The translations under genes were made by a program, and so were the position numbers. From Nocardia sp. alder85J (GTDB taxonomy: Bacteria; Actinomycetota; Actinomycetes; Mycobacteriales; Mycobacteriaceae), in NCBI RefSeq assembly GCF_020176955.2, contig NZ_JAIUCZ020000013.1, positions 239,581 to 303,580 of the forward strand: 64,000 bases of DNA, read 5' to 3'. The notes beneath the pieces are model-generated. The model made no database searches. It was not told the DNA's origin and worked only from the letters and a program-made list of their open reading frames with translations. Of the stretch, positions 16,948 to 24,876 are shown one piece after another. The first letter of the stretch is position 1, and each line of letters opens with the position of its first letter.

Positions 16948-19062
16948 ATGACGCTCATCGAAACCCCCGTCCGGCGGGCTGTTGCCGCCGAGCCGGCGCC
17001 GCCGCGGCCGGTGCGGCCCCGCAACCGATGGTGGTTCGGGCCGCCCGATCAACCGCGCTGGGTCCGCCCGTCGTTCTGGGGGCTGATCGTCACCAGCGCC
17101 GTGCTGTATCTGGTGGGTTTCACCCGAAATGGTTGGGGCAACGACTATTACGCGGCGGCGGTGCAGGCCGGGACGAAGAGCTGGAAGGCGCTGCTGTTCG
17201 GCGCGCTGGACGCCGGCAACTCGATCACCGTGGACAAACCGCCCGCCGCGATGTGGATGATGGGCTTGTCCGGGCGGCTGTTCGGCTTCAGTTCCTTCTC
17301 CATGCTGCTGCCCGAGGCGCTGATGGGTATCGCCTCCGTCGCCCTCGTCTACGCCACCGTGCGGCGCTGGAACGGGCCCGCCGCCGGCTTGCTGGCCGGT
17401 AGCCTGCTGGCGCTGACTCCGGTGGCCGCCTTGATGTTTCGATTCGACAACCCGGACGCACTGCTGGTGTTCCTGCTGTGCGCGGCCGCCTACTGCACCG
17501 TGCGCGCCACCGAGACCGGTAGCGGCCGCTGGCTGACCCTCACCGGGGTGGCGCTGGGCTTCGGCTTCCTGGCGAAGATGATGCAGGCGTTCCTGGTGCT
17601 GCCCGCCTTCGGCCTGGTGTTCCTGATCGCCGCGCCGATCGGGCTGTGGAAGCGGCTGGGCAAGCTGGCGCTCGCGACGGTGGCGCTGATCGTCTCCGGG
17701 GGCTGGTTCGTCGCCCTGGTCGCGCTCTGGCCGGCGGCCTCCCGGCCCTACATCGGCGGCTCCACCAGCAACAGCCTGTGGGAACTGGCCATGGACTACA
17801 ACGGTCTCGGCCGGGTGTTCGGCGGGTCCGGCAATCACGGCGGTGGTGGCGGAGGCGGTGGCAGCTTCGGCGGCGGCACCGGCCTGACCCGCCTGTTCGG
17901 TGACCAGATCGGCACCGAGATCTCCTGGCTGCTGCCCGCCGCGCTGATCGGCCTGGTGGCCGGACTGTGGTTCACCCGGCGCGCCCCGCGCACCGGACGC
18001 ACCCGGAGCGCGCTGGTGCTGTGGGGCGGCTGGCTGCTGGTGACCTTCGTGGTGTTCAGCTACATGCAGGGCACGATGCACCCGTACTACACGGTCGCGC
18101 TGGCCCCGGCCATCGCCGCGGTGCTGGGTATCAGCCTCACCGAATTGTGGCGTGGCCGTGGCACTATCGCCGCTCGCGTGGTGCTCGGCGTGATGCTCGC
18201 CGCCACCGGCATCTGGAACTACGTGCTGCTGGACCGCACCCCGGACTGGTATCCGGCGCTGCGCTGGATCGTGCTGATCGGTGCGATCGTGGTCGCCGCG
18301 GTGACGATCGTGGGCCTGCACCAACTGGGCCGGACGACGGTCATCGTGGCCGCGGCCGGGCTGCTGTTCGGGCTGGCGGGGTCGACCGCCTACACGATCG
18401 ACACGGTGGCCACCGTGCACACCGGTTCCATCCCGTCGTCGGGCCCGAGCACCGGGCACGGTTTCGGCGGCCCCGGCGGCGGTATGGGCGCGCCGGGCGG
18501 CGGTTCCGCTGCCGGCGGCACGAAGTCCGCTGCGGGCGGCACGAACTCGGCCTCGGGCGGCGCCGACTCGGCTGCGGGCGGCACGAACTCCGCTGCGGGC
18601 ACGAACTCTGCCGGGAACGGTACGAATGCGACGGCGGGCACCGCGAATGCGACCGGCTCGGGTGACGCGACCGGCGATACCGCGAACCACGGCGGCGGGT
18701 TCGGTGGCCCGGGTGGTAACAGCGACAATGCCGAGGTGCGGCAGTTGCTGACCGATTCCAGCGGGTACCGCTGGGCGGCGGCGGCCGTCGGCGCGCAGTC
18801 CACGGCGTCACTGGAGCTGAACACCGGAACCTCGGTGATGGCGATCGGCGGCTTCACCGGCAGCGACCCGTCGCCGACGCCGGCGCAGTTCCAGCAGTAC
18901 GTGGCCGACGGCGACATCCACTACTTCATCGCCGGTGGTGGCATGGGCCCGGGTGGCGATTCGGGTTCGGCCGCGCAGATCAGCACGTGGGTGCAGCAGC
19001 ACTACCAGGCCACGACGGTCGGTGGCACCACGGTCTACGACCTGACGGCGCCGATCTCCTGA
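16948..19062 (+). CDS. PMT/ArnT-type (GT39-like) membrane glycosyltransferase B
   Basis: A 704-residue paralogue of the enzyme at 14500 with the same blocks: VQAGTKSWKALLFGALDAGN, ITVDKPPAAMWMMGLSGR, FRFDNPDALLVFLLCAAAY and LGFGFLAKMMQAFLVLP. The external linker (about residues 490-595) contains imperfect repeats of AAGGTNS type rather than the Gly/Asn-rich run of its twin, and the C-terminal domain ends TVGGTTVYDLTAPIS. ATG 16948 is preceded by a strong AGGAGAGG ribosome site at 16933-16940. Family role is sugar transfer from polyprenyl phosphate outside the membrane. The pair arose by duplication; the linkers have diverged fastest. Confidence 0.8.
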   Translation: MTLIETPVRRAVAAEPAPPRPVRPRNRWWFGPPDQPRWVRPSFWGLIVTSAVLYLVGFTRNGWGNDYYAAAVQAGTKSWKALLFGALDAGNSITVDKPPAAMWMMGLSGRLFGFSSFSMLLPEALMGIASVALVYATVRRWNGPAAGLLAGSLLALTPVAALMFRFDNPDALLVFLLCAAAYCTVRATETGSGRWLTLTGVALGFGFLAKMMQAFLVLPAFGLVFLIAAPIGLWKRLGKLALATVALIVSGGWFVALVALWPAASRPYIGGSTSNSLWELAMDYNGLGRVFGGSGNHGGGGGGGGSFGGGTGLTRLFGDQIGTEISWLLPAALIGLVAGLWFTRRAPRTGRTRSALVLWGGWLLVTFVVFSYMQGTMHPYYTVALAPAIAAVLGISLTELWRGRGTIAARVVLGVMLAATGIWNYVLLDRTPDWYPALRWIVLIGAIVVAAVTIVGLHQLGRTTVIVAAAGLLFGLAGSTAYTIDTVATVHTGSIPSSGPSTGHGFGGPGGGMGAPGGGSAAGGTKSAAGGTNSASGGADSAAGGTNSAAGTNSAGNGTNATAGTANATGSGDATGDTANHGGGFGGPGGNSDNAEVRQLLTDSSGYRWAAAAVGAQSTASLELNTGTSVMAIGGFTGSDPSPTPAQFQQYVADGDIHYFIAGGGMGPGGDSGSAAQISTWVQQHYQATTVGGTTVYDLTAPIS

Positions 19063-19081
19063 GCCGCCCGGCCCGAGACGA

Positions 19082-19122
19082 CACGAGGCCCGGTGCTCCG
19101 TCGCGGAGCACCGGGCCTCGTG
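19082..19122. terminator. Very strong bidirectional terminator
   Basis: A perfect 18-bp stem (CACGAGGCCCGGTGCTCC and its complement) with a five-base GTCGC loop separates the convergent glycosyltransferase B gene and the secreted-peptide gene. Confidence 0.85.
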
Positions 19123-19132
19123 CCGCGGTGGA

Positions 19133-19378
19133 TCAGAAGGGCAGCGGAACCCAGGCGCCGAACAGGTTGAAACCGTGGCCCTGCTGGCCCGGCTGCCCCG
19201 GCTGCACCTGCGGCTGGGACTGGCCCGGCTGGTTCTGGGCCTGCGGCTGGTTCTGCTGGGCCGGTGCCGACTGTTCCGGCGCCGGATCGGCGAGGGCGAT
19301 GCCCGCCCCCATCCCCAGGGCCGCCGCCGTCACGCCACCGGCCAAGGCGGTCCGGGCAAGCGTCGTCTTCACCTTCAT
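19133..19378 (-). CDS. Small secreted Gln/Pro-rich protein
   Basis: An 81-residue exported protein beginning MKVKTTLARTALAGG with a signal peptide cleaved probably at ALA|DP after residue 30. The mature part is a Gln/Pro/Asn-rich disordered segment ending in a distinct hydrophobic motif, GFNLFGAWVPLPF, which may bind a partner or the membrane. ATG 19378 is chosen because a GAGGAG ribosome site lies at the correct distance; a longer frame upstream lacks one. Signal peptide and design resemble the protein at 9754. Function unknown. Confidence 0.75.
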   Translation of the reverse strand: MKVKTTLARTALAGGVTAAALGMGAGIALADPAPEQSAPAQQNQPQAQNQPGQSQPQVQPGQPGQQGHGFNLFGAWVPLPF

Positions 19379-19667
19379 GCACACGCTCCTCTTCGTCAGT
19401 TGGACGTTCACAGCTACGGATGAGCTAGGTGCCGATTGTGCCGATACGAGCCGCATATCCGGCGCAACTCGCCGAAGCGCTGGTAGCCGACGTAGCGATC
19501 TGCGTCACAAAAAGGTAACGGAAAAGCTTCGATTGCCGAATACTTGCCAGAGAGTGCCGGTAGAGGCTCGGTCCGCCGGTGCACCGAGAACGTCACACCG
19601 CACGGGTCGATTTTTCCGCCTCCGGAGTGTCTGCCGCGGCGTGTTGAAGTGAAAGGTCGACGTACAG
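19379..19667. other. Intergenic region between divergent secreted-protein genes
   Basis: Promoters for the minus-strand secreted peptide and the plus-strand mycolyltransferase must lie here. The stretch is locally less G/C-rich around 19500-19560 (ACAAAAAGGTAACGGAAAAG). I see no convincing gene, RNA or inverted repeat. Confidence 0.4.
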
Positions 19668-20771
19668 ATGCGAATGGGGAACTCCACACGGAGAGGGATG
19701 GCACCCGGATTGCGGGCCTGGGTGTACGCGGCGGTGCTGGCGATGCTGGTGCCGGTGACCACGGCGCTGGTCGGTTCGGGCACGACCCTGGTGGGTGCGG
19801 GCACCGCCGCGGCCGCGCTCGACCCGGACGGCTTCGACTTCTACGTCGATTCCGCCATGGGCCCGATCAAGTCCCGGGTGTTCCGGGCCGCCGACGGCAA
19901 CACCAGCCGCGTCGTCTACGCCCTGGACGGTATGCGGGCGCGCGAGGATCTCAGCGGCTGGGAGATCAACACCGAGATCGCCCGCACTCTGACCGCCTCG
20001 AACATCAACGTCGTCATGCCGATCGGCGGCCAGTCCAGCTTCTACACCGACTGGAACGCGCCCAGCAGCTTCCTCGGCACCGGTTCCAGCAGCGGCTCCT
20101 CCGGCGGTTCCGGTAACGGCTCCTCCTCGGGGTCGTCGTCGGGCTCCGGCGGTTTGCAGCTGCTGTCGAACAAGGGGCCGGGCAAGTCCTACACCTACAA
20201 GTGGGAAACCTTCCTCACCCAGGACCTCCCGGCCGCGCTGGGGTCCCGGCTCGGCTTCGCGTCCAGCCGCAACGGCATCTTCGGCCTGTCCATGGGCGGT
20301 AGCGCCGCGCTGACCCTGGCGGCCTACCACCCGGCCCAGTTCAGCTACGCCGGTTCGCTCTCGGGCTACCTCAACCTGTCCGCGCCGGGCATGCGCGATG
20401 CGATCCGGACCGCGATGATCGACGCCGGCGGCTACAACGTCGACTCGATGGCGCCGCCGTGGGACAAGAAGTGGCTGCGGATGGATCCGTTCGTCTTCGC
20501 ACCGCAGTTGATCCAGAACGGCACCCGATTGTGGGTGTCGGCCGCCAGCGGCCTGCCCGCCGCCGGTGACGGGCCCAACCTCAACACCGTCAACGGCATG
20601 GGCCTGGAGGCGCTGGCGCTGGTGAACACCCGGGCCTTCCAGGTGCGGATGAGTTCGCTGGGCGGGTCGAACGTGACCTACGACTTCCCGGGCGCGGGCA
20701 TTCACGAGTGGAACAACTGGGAGGGCGAGGTCAACCGGATGCTGCCGGATCTGTCGGCGCACATCGGCTGA
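19668..20771 (+). CDS. Secreted mycolyltransferase/esterase (antigen 85 family)
   Basis: A 367-residue exported alpha/beta hydrolase. The N-terminal 50 residues form a twin-basic, hydrophobic signal. The nucleophile S208 lies in GLSMGGS, and the catalytic His is in GAGIHEWNNW near residue 348, matching the Ser-Glu-His arrangement of the antigen 85/FbpA group, which transfers mycolates onto trehalose and arabinogalactan. VVMPIGGQSSFYTDW and KSYTYKWETFLTQDLP are also family blocks. A Ser/Gly low-complexity insert (about 138-161) sits where mycobacterial enzymes have a short loop. This gene is the best single argument that the host makes mycolic acids. A hairpin terminator follows at once. Confidence 0.88.
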   Translation: MRMGNSTRRGMAPGLRAWVYAAVLAMLVPVTTALVGSGTTLVGAGTAAAALDPDGFDFYVDSAMGPIKSRVFRAADGNTSRVVYALDGMRAREDLSGWEINTEIARTLTASNINVVMPIGGQSSFYTDWNAPSSFLGTGSSSGSSGGSGNGSSSGSSSGSGGLQLLSNKGPGKSYTYKWETFLTQDLPAALGSRLGFASSRNGIFGLSMGGSAALTLAAYHPAQFSYAGSLSGYLNLSAPGMRDAIRTAMIDAGGYNVDSMAPPWDKKWLRMDPFVFAPQLIQNGTRLWVSAASGLPAAGDGPNLNTVNGMGLEALALVNTRAFQVRMSSLGGSNVTYDFPGAGIHEWNNWEGEVNRMLPDLSAHIG

Positions 20772-20794
20772 CCGCCCGCACGGCCGTCGCGAAC

Positions 20795-20832
20795 CTCCGC
20801 CCGCCGCATCCCCTCCGGTGCGGCGGGCGGAG
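20795..20832. terminator. Hairpin terminator after the mycolyltransferase gene
   Basis: A perfect 14-bp stem (CTCCGCCCGCCGCA and its complement) with a ten-base loop lies 23 bp after the mycolyltransferase stop. Confidence 0.8.
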
Positions 20833-20848
20833 GACTCGCGTGCGCCTC

Positions 20849-21524
20849 AGACCGGGACACCCGTGCGCACTGCCGGCCGGTCCGGGGCCACGGCCTCGTC
20901 GTCGAGTTCGGTGAAGCCGCGGCGGGCATGCCAGCGGGCCAGGCCCATGGCCACCGCATGCCGGTTGTCCGCGGCGGTGCGGCCGGATCGCGACCATTCC
21001 TCCCGCATCCGCGAGAGCACGAAAACCTCCTATTCCATGGACAATCCGTAGGCGAGGCAGACCAGCAGCGGCAGCATCGCGTAGTTGTAGGAGCCGGTGG
21101 CCACGGTGCGGTGCCCAGCCCGGCCGGGCGCCCGTCCTGGAAGATCCAGATCATCACGCCGAAGGCCGCCGTCAGCGACAGCGCGTTCATCGGCAGCAGC
21201 ACTGCCGGTTCAGTTCGTACTGGGCGATCGCCTCGCCACCGGCTCGGACCGTGACGCCGTCGCGGTCGCGGTCGCCGACCAATCCGGCGGACATGTCGTG
21301 GGCGCGGCGCATCGCGGTCGTCACCGGCCACCTGCGCCACCACCAGCGCGGTGGTGCGGTCGTGGCCGAGGAGTGATCCGGCGAACTGTGGCACCGTATC
21401 CCCCGGCGAGCAGTTTCGTGGTGACGGGGAGTCCGAATGCCGCCGCTGCCACGAACAATGCGAATACCACCATGGCGACGCGGCGCGGCGACCGCAGGGG
21501 GAGTTCGGCCGCTTTCGTCGGCAC
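20849..21524 (-). pseudogene. Decayed MMPL-family transporter gene
   Basis: Fragments of an MMPL/RND lipid exporter can be followed on the minus strand through several frames. GTG 21524 starts MPTKAAELPLRSPRRVAMVV, a typical cytoplasmic end plus first membrane helix. Later come pieces of the periplasmic region, then MNALSLTAAFGVMIWIFQDG and, in another frame, YAMLPLLVCLAYGLSME, a TAG stop at 21032-21030, and EVFVLSRMREEWSRSG. In intact relatives the stop position is a Tyr in GLSMDYEVFLLSR. Only about 225 of the usual 700 or more residues remain, so deletions, frameshifts and a nonsense mutation have accumulated. The divergent TetR gene was probably its regulator. Confidence 0.8.
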
Positions 21525-21615
21525 GGCATTCCCTTTCCGGGGCGGTGGCGGCTGCTGCGACGTGGGGATCGTCTGCGCGCCGGCCCGGGCGCCGATGCAG
21601 GTTCCGCGCAGAACT

Positions 21616-21630
21616 CATACTCGGAGTATG
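21616..21630. promoter_or_regulatory. Probable TetR operator
   Basis: The arms CATACTC and GAGTATG are perfectly complementary around a single G. The site lies between the divergent MMPL remnant and the TetR gene, 50 bp before the latter. Confidence 0.65.
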
Positions 21631-21680
21631 TGAGATTACTCAGTGCAGGTCAATGCTCGACCGATGGGTATGCTTGAGCG

Positions 21681-22289
21681 GTGTCGAACGTCAAGAGTCG
21701 TCGCGAGCTCTACTCCGAGGCCACCCGGGAAGCGCTGCTCGACGAGGCCACCCGGTTGTTCGCCGAGAAGGGGTTCGCCGATACCTCGCTCGACGAGATC
21801 GCGACAGCCGGCCTGCTCACCCGGGGTGCGGTGTATCACCACTTCGCAAGCAAGAAGGCGCTTTTCGAAGCGGTGCTGGATCGGCTCGGTACCGCGGTCG
21901 TGCAGCGCGTCGTCCTGGTGGCGGCGCAATTCCAGGAGCCGATGGCTGCGGCCACGGCGGCGCTGGACGCATTCCTCACCGAATCGTGCGATCCGGTGTA
22001 CGGGAAACTGGTCTGGCAGGAGGGGCCGCTCGCGCTGGGCTGGGAGGGCTGGCGCCGCTGCGAGCACGAACATTCGTACGCCCTGGTGGAGTCGTTCGTC
22101 ATGGCGTTGATGGAGAGCGAATACCTGGAGCGGAAAGCCGAGACCACCACGATCCGGTTGTTCTACGAGATGATCGGCGGCGCCGGCCTCGCGATCGCCG
22201 AGGCGGATCCGGCCGACAAGGAGCGGGTTCGCGCGGAGTGCTCGGACGTGTTGCTCCGATTGCTGGCGGGACTGCGCCGCACCGCCTGA
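21681..22289 (+). CDS. TetR-family regulator next to the MMPL remnant
   Basis: A 202-residue TetR protein: helix-turn-helix TSLDEIATAGLLTRGAVYHHFASKKALF at about residues 36-63 and an all-helical ligand domain. It starts with GTG 21681. Divergent TetR/MMPL pairs are common in mycolata, where the regulator controls lipid or drug export. Here the partner is a pseudogene, so the regulator may be a surviving half of the pair that now controls only itself or genes elsewhere. Confidence 0.85.
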   Translation: MSNVKSRRELYSEATREALLDEATRLFAEKGFADTSLDEIATAGLLTRGAVYHHFASKKALFEAVLDRLGTAVVQRVVLVAAQFQEPMAAATAALDAFLTESCDPVYGKLVWQEGPLALGWEGWRRCEHEHSYALVESFVMALMESEYLERKAETTTIRLFYEMIGGAGLAIAEADPADKERVRAECSDVLLRLLAGLRRTA

Positions 22290-22378
22290 ACCGCGACACA
22301 TTACGCTGCGGCGCAACGCGTTTCGTGGTAGCGGGGGGTGGGTGCGGTACTGTTTTCAGGAGAAGACAGGAGCTGCCC

Positions 22379-22585
22379 GTGGTGAGCCGTTGGTTATCGT
22401 TGTTGGTCTTCGTCTGGCTCGTCGTCGGCCTGGTCGCCGCGTTACAGCGCGGATACCTCACCCATCCGTCCGAGAGCTGCCTCGATTTCGCGACCATTCT
22501 GGTGAATGTGGCTGCGGGGCCGCTGAATTACCTTGGTCTCGATCCCAAGGTGTCGGATTGCGTGCTGCCGCAGCCGAGTAGATGA
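22379..22585 (+). CDS. Very small membrane protein
   Basis: A 68-residue frame starting at tandem GTG codons 22379/22382, six bases after an AGGAG ribosome site (22368-22372). It has one N-terminal membrane helix (WLSLLVFVWLVVGLVAAL) followed by a hydrophilic and then a mildly hydrophobic half, ILVNVAAGPLNYLGLDPKV, with two cysteines (SCLDF and DCVLP). The spacing suggests a hairpin with one external disulfide. No family name is known to me. Confidence 0.6.
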   Translation: MVSRWLSLLVFVWLVVGLVAALQRGYLTHPSESCLDFATILVNVAAGPLNYLGLDPKVSDCVLPQPSR

Positions 22586-22746
22586 TCACCACATAGTGAC
22601 TGCGGCGATGCTGCGCTTCGCGGCTGCGGTGCGGCGGCACCGCGACGAGGCCGGAGTGGGACGTTCGACGGCACCGAGGTCGAATTCGTCCCGGCGGCAG
22701 TCACTTCCGTGCCGGGTGGGGCGCCGGACCGAGACCGCCGCCACCG

Positions 22747-23211
22747 TCACTGCGGCCGGGCGCCGGCGCGCGGGCCGGTGACCGCGCGTTGCAGCAGGCG
22801 GTACAGCGTAAGTTGTTCGTCGTGGCTGAGCAGTTGCAGCGGTGAGTCCTGGACCAGCAGGGCCAGCAGTTTCGCGCGCAGGGCAAGGCCGTCGGCGGTC
22901 AGTTCGAGCTGTTTGGTGCGCCGGTCGCGGGGGCTGGGGCGGCGTTCGACGAGGTTCTTCTCCTCGAGGCGGTCGACCACGAAGGTGGCGTTGGAGGGTT
23001 CGCAGCTCATCCGGTCGGCCAGTTCCCGCATCGTCATGGGGCCGTTCAATTCCCGCAGGGCCACCGCCTGGGCGGCGGTGAGGCCGAGCGTGCCGGCGTG
23101 ATCACGCACGTGCGCCTCGATCTGCCGGGCCATCGCGTTGACCAGCCCGCACAGCTCCCGTTCCGAGGTGTCCGGCTCGGTGTCGGATGCTCGTGTGTTG
23201 CCCTCGCCCAT
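22747..23211 (-). CDS. MarR-family transcriptional regulator
   Basis: A 154-residue winged-helix regulator: MTMRELADRMSCEPSNATFVVDRLEEKNLVERRPSPRD-type recognition region at about residues 59-95 includes the wing DRRTKQLELT. It is divergent from the metallo-hydrolase gene at 23329, with an unusually A/T-rich stretch (23231-23280) between them that must contain both promoters. Regulation of the hydrolase by this protein is inferred from that arrangement. Confidence 0.88.
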   Translation of the reverse strand: MGEGNTRASDTEPDTSERELCGLVNAMARQIEAHVRDHAGTLGLTAAQAVALRELNGPMTMRELADRMSCEPSNATFVVDRLEEKNLVERRPSPRDRRTKQLELTADGLALRAKLLALLVQDSPLQLLSHDEQLTLYRLLQRAVTGPRAGARPQ

Positions 23212-23328
23212 CGGGCCAGCATAGACCGATTTCGAGCTGAAACTATTGCAACTTGAATGGTTATAGCTTTAATGTTCTGTCGTGGATCGACCACGTATTC
23301 ATCGTTCCGACAGCCGAGGTGCGCGACC

Positions 23329-24237
23329 ATGACCACTGACATTCCTTCCGCGACAAGCGATTCCGTGCTCGACCGGGCGCGGTGGCGACGCCCCGCGAGC
23401 ACCCGGTCGATCCGGCTGGGTGAGCTGACCATCACGTATGTGCCGGACGGTGCGGTCGGGCTGAAACCGCGTGGGTGGCTGCCGGATTCCACCGGCGACG
23501 ACTGGCGGGCGCATGCCGATCACCTCGACGAGCGCGGCCTGCTCCCCGCCGGAATCGGTGGTCTGCTGGTCGAATACGGGGAGCGGGCATTGCTGATCGA
23601 TGCCGGGATCGGGCCGGTCGCGGCGCCGGACGATCCGGCGAATGCGGAGATCGGGCCGATCGGTGGTGGTGCGCTGCCGGACAATCTCGCCGGGCTCGGC
23701 CGCGCGGCCGGCCGCATCGAGGCCGTCGCGTTCACGCATCTGCACGTCGACCACATCGGCTGGGCGCATCGGTCGCTGCCCGATGGGTCGTCCGCCTTCG
23801 GTGCGGCGGAATATCTTGTGGTGCAGCGGGAATGGGATGGCCGGGAGCCGGGCGCGAACGGCGTGCCCGCGACGGCGTTCGACACCATGGCGCCGCGGCT
23901 GCGGATCGTGCCGGACGGGGCGGAGATCTTTCCCGGGGTGCACGCGGTGGAACTCGCCGGGCACACGATCGGGCACACCGGATTCTCGATCTCCTCGGGC
24001 GGGCAACGATTGCTGGCCTTCGGCGATGCCCTGCACACGCCGTTGCAGATTCGCCACCCGCACTGGTCCGCGGTCGTCGATCGCGACCCCGTCGCGGCGG
24101 CGGAGGTGCGCAGGCGAGTGATCGACGACCTGGCCGACACCGGTGATCTGGCCTTCGGTATCCATTTCGCGGATGTGGCGTTCGGCACCGTCACCCGGGA
24201 CGGCGACGGTGTCGCGCAGTGGATCCCGCTGCCCTGA
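23329..24237 (+). CDS. MBL-fold metallo-hydrolase
   Basis: A 302-residue metallo-beta-lactamase-fold enzyme with the metal motif THLHVDHIGW (H137, H139, D141, H142), a further ligand in LAGHTIGHTGFSI and the late GDALHTP. It carries no signal peptide and should be cytoplasmic. Start ATG 23329 excludes an upstream extension that runs into the regulatory region. Enzymes of this type include lactonases and various esterases; the substrate here is not determinable. Control by the divergent MarR protein is likely, and MarR ligands are often the enzyme's substrate. Confidence 0.85.
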   Translation: MTTDIPSATSDSVLDRARWRRPASTRSIRLGELTITYVPDGAVGLKPRGWLPDSTGDDWRAHADHLDERGLLPAGIGGLLVEYGERALLIDAGIGPVAAPDDPANAEIGPIGGGALPDNLAGLGRAAGRIEAVAFTHLHVDHIGWAHRSLPDGSSAFGAAEYLVVQREWDGREPGANGVPATAFDTMAPRLRIVPDGAEIFPGVHAVELAGHTIGHTGFSISSGGQRLLAFGDALHTPLQIRHPHWSAVVDRDPVAAAEVRRRVIDDLADTGDLAFGIHFADVAFGTVTRDGDGVAQWIPLP

Positions 24238-24259
24238 AACACTTTCGCCGCGAGAGCGG

Positions 24260-24799
24260 TCAGTGCGGCCAGGGCGGATCGCCGTTGCGGATACGCCGGG
24301 CCGTCCGGTCGAGCCAGCCGGCGTCGTGCCGTAGACGCGACAGTAGATAGTGCGCCTCGATCATGTGTACCTCGGGTCCGGATATGTCCTCGAGGATGCG
24401 CTCGAGTCGGCGGCATTCCGCGGCAACGAGTTTCCGGCGTCGGGTGAGCAGCTCGGCGGCTTCCTCCCGCGGCAGGATGCCGAGATAGGCGAGGGCGGTG
24501 ACGAACGCCGGGCCACCGGTCGGGTCGGCCGTGCCGATCTGTCGCCGCACCTGATCGGCCAGTGTGGCCACGCCCGATTCGGTGACCGTGAGCGTGGCGC
24601 GCTCGTCGCCTTCCGTGGCCGCGATCCAGCCTTCCGCGGTCAGGCGCTCCAGCAGGGTGTAGACGGTCGCATTGCGTACCCGGAGGTAGTCGTAACGCTG
24701 CCTGAGCTCGCTGAACAGTGCGTAGGCGTGGCGGGGTCGCTCGACCAGGAGGCCGAGGAGGGGGAGCACCAGGGGGTTGTCGAGCGCGTTCTTCGGCAC
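24260..24799 (-). CDS. PadR-family transcriptional regulator
   Basis: A 179-residue PadR protein: N-terminal winged helix (LLGLLVERPRHAYALFSELRQRY and VYTLLERLTAEGWI) followed by a helical dimerisation domain. It is divergent from the gene at 24877, and two copies of a palindrome lie between the starts. PadR proteins commonly repress a divergent target until a small ligand binds; autoregulation is likely here because one operator covers the region just upstream of its own start. Confidence 0.9.
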   Translation of the reverse strand: MPKNALDNPLVLPLLGLLVERPRHAYALFSELRQRYDYLRVRNATVYTLLERLTAEGWIAATEGDERATLTVTESGVATLADQVRRQIGTADPTGGPAFVTALAYLGILPREEAAELLTRRRKLVAAECRRLERILEDISGPEVHMIEAHYLLSRLRHDAGWLDRTARRIRNGDPPWPH

Positions 24800-24815
24800 G
24801 ATCGAAGAGTAGCCG

Positions 24816-24833
24816 ATAGCCGTATACGGCTAT
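24816..24833. promoter_or_regulatory. PadR operator 1
   Basis: The 18-bp sequence ATAGCCGTATACGGCTAT is a perfect palindrome starting 17 bp upstream of the padR start codon. Confidence 0.85.
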
Positions 24834-24847
24834 TGCCGCTACGGTGG

Positions 24848-24863
24848 TAGCCGTATACGGCTA
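24848..24863. promoter_or_regulatory. PadR operator 2
   Basis: The 16-bp palindrome TAGCCGTATACGGCTA repeats the core of operator 1 with centres 31 bp apart, about three turns of B-DNA, so two dimers would sit on the same face. It ends 13 bp before the start of the target gene. Confidence 0.85.
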
Positions 24864-24876
24864 TATGGAGGTGTTC

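Noticed and set aside
18500..18660. Tandem 21-bp-like repeats
   Set aside because: They encode the AAGGTNS linker of glycosyltransferase B and need no separate explanation.
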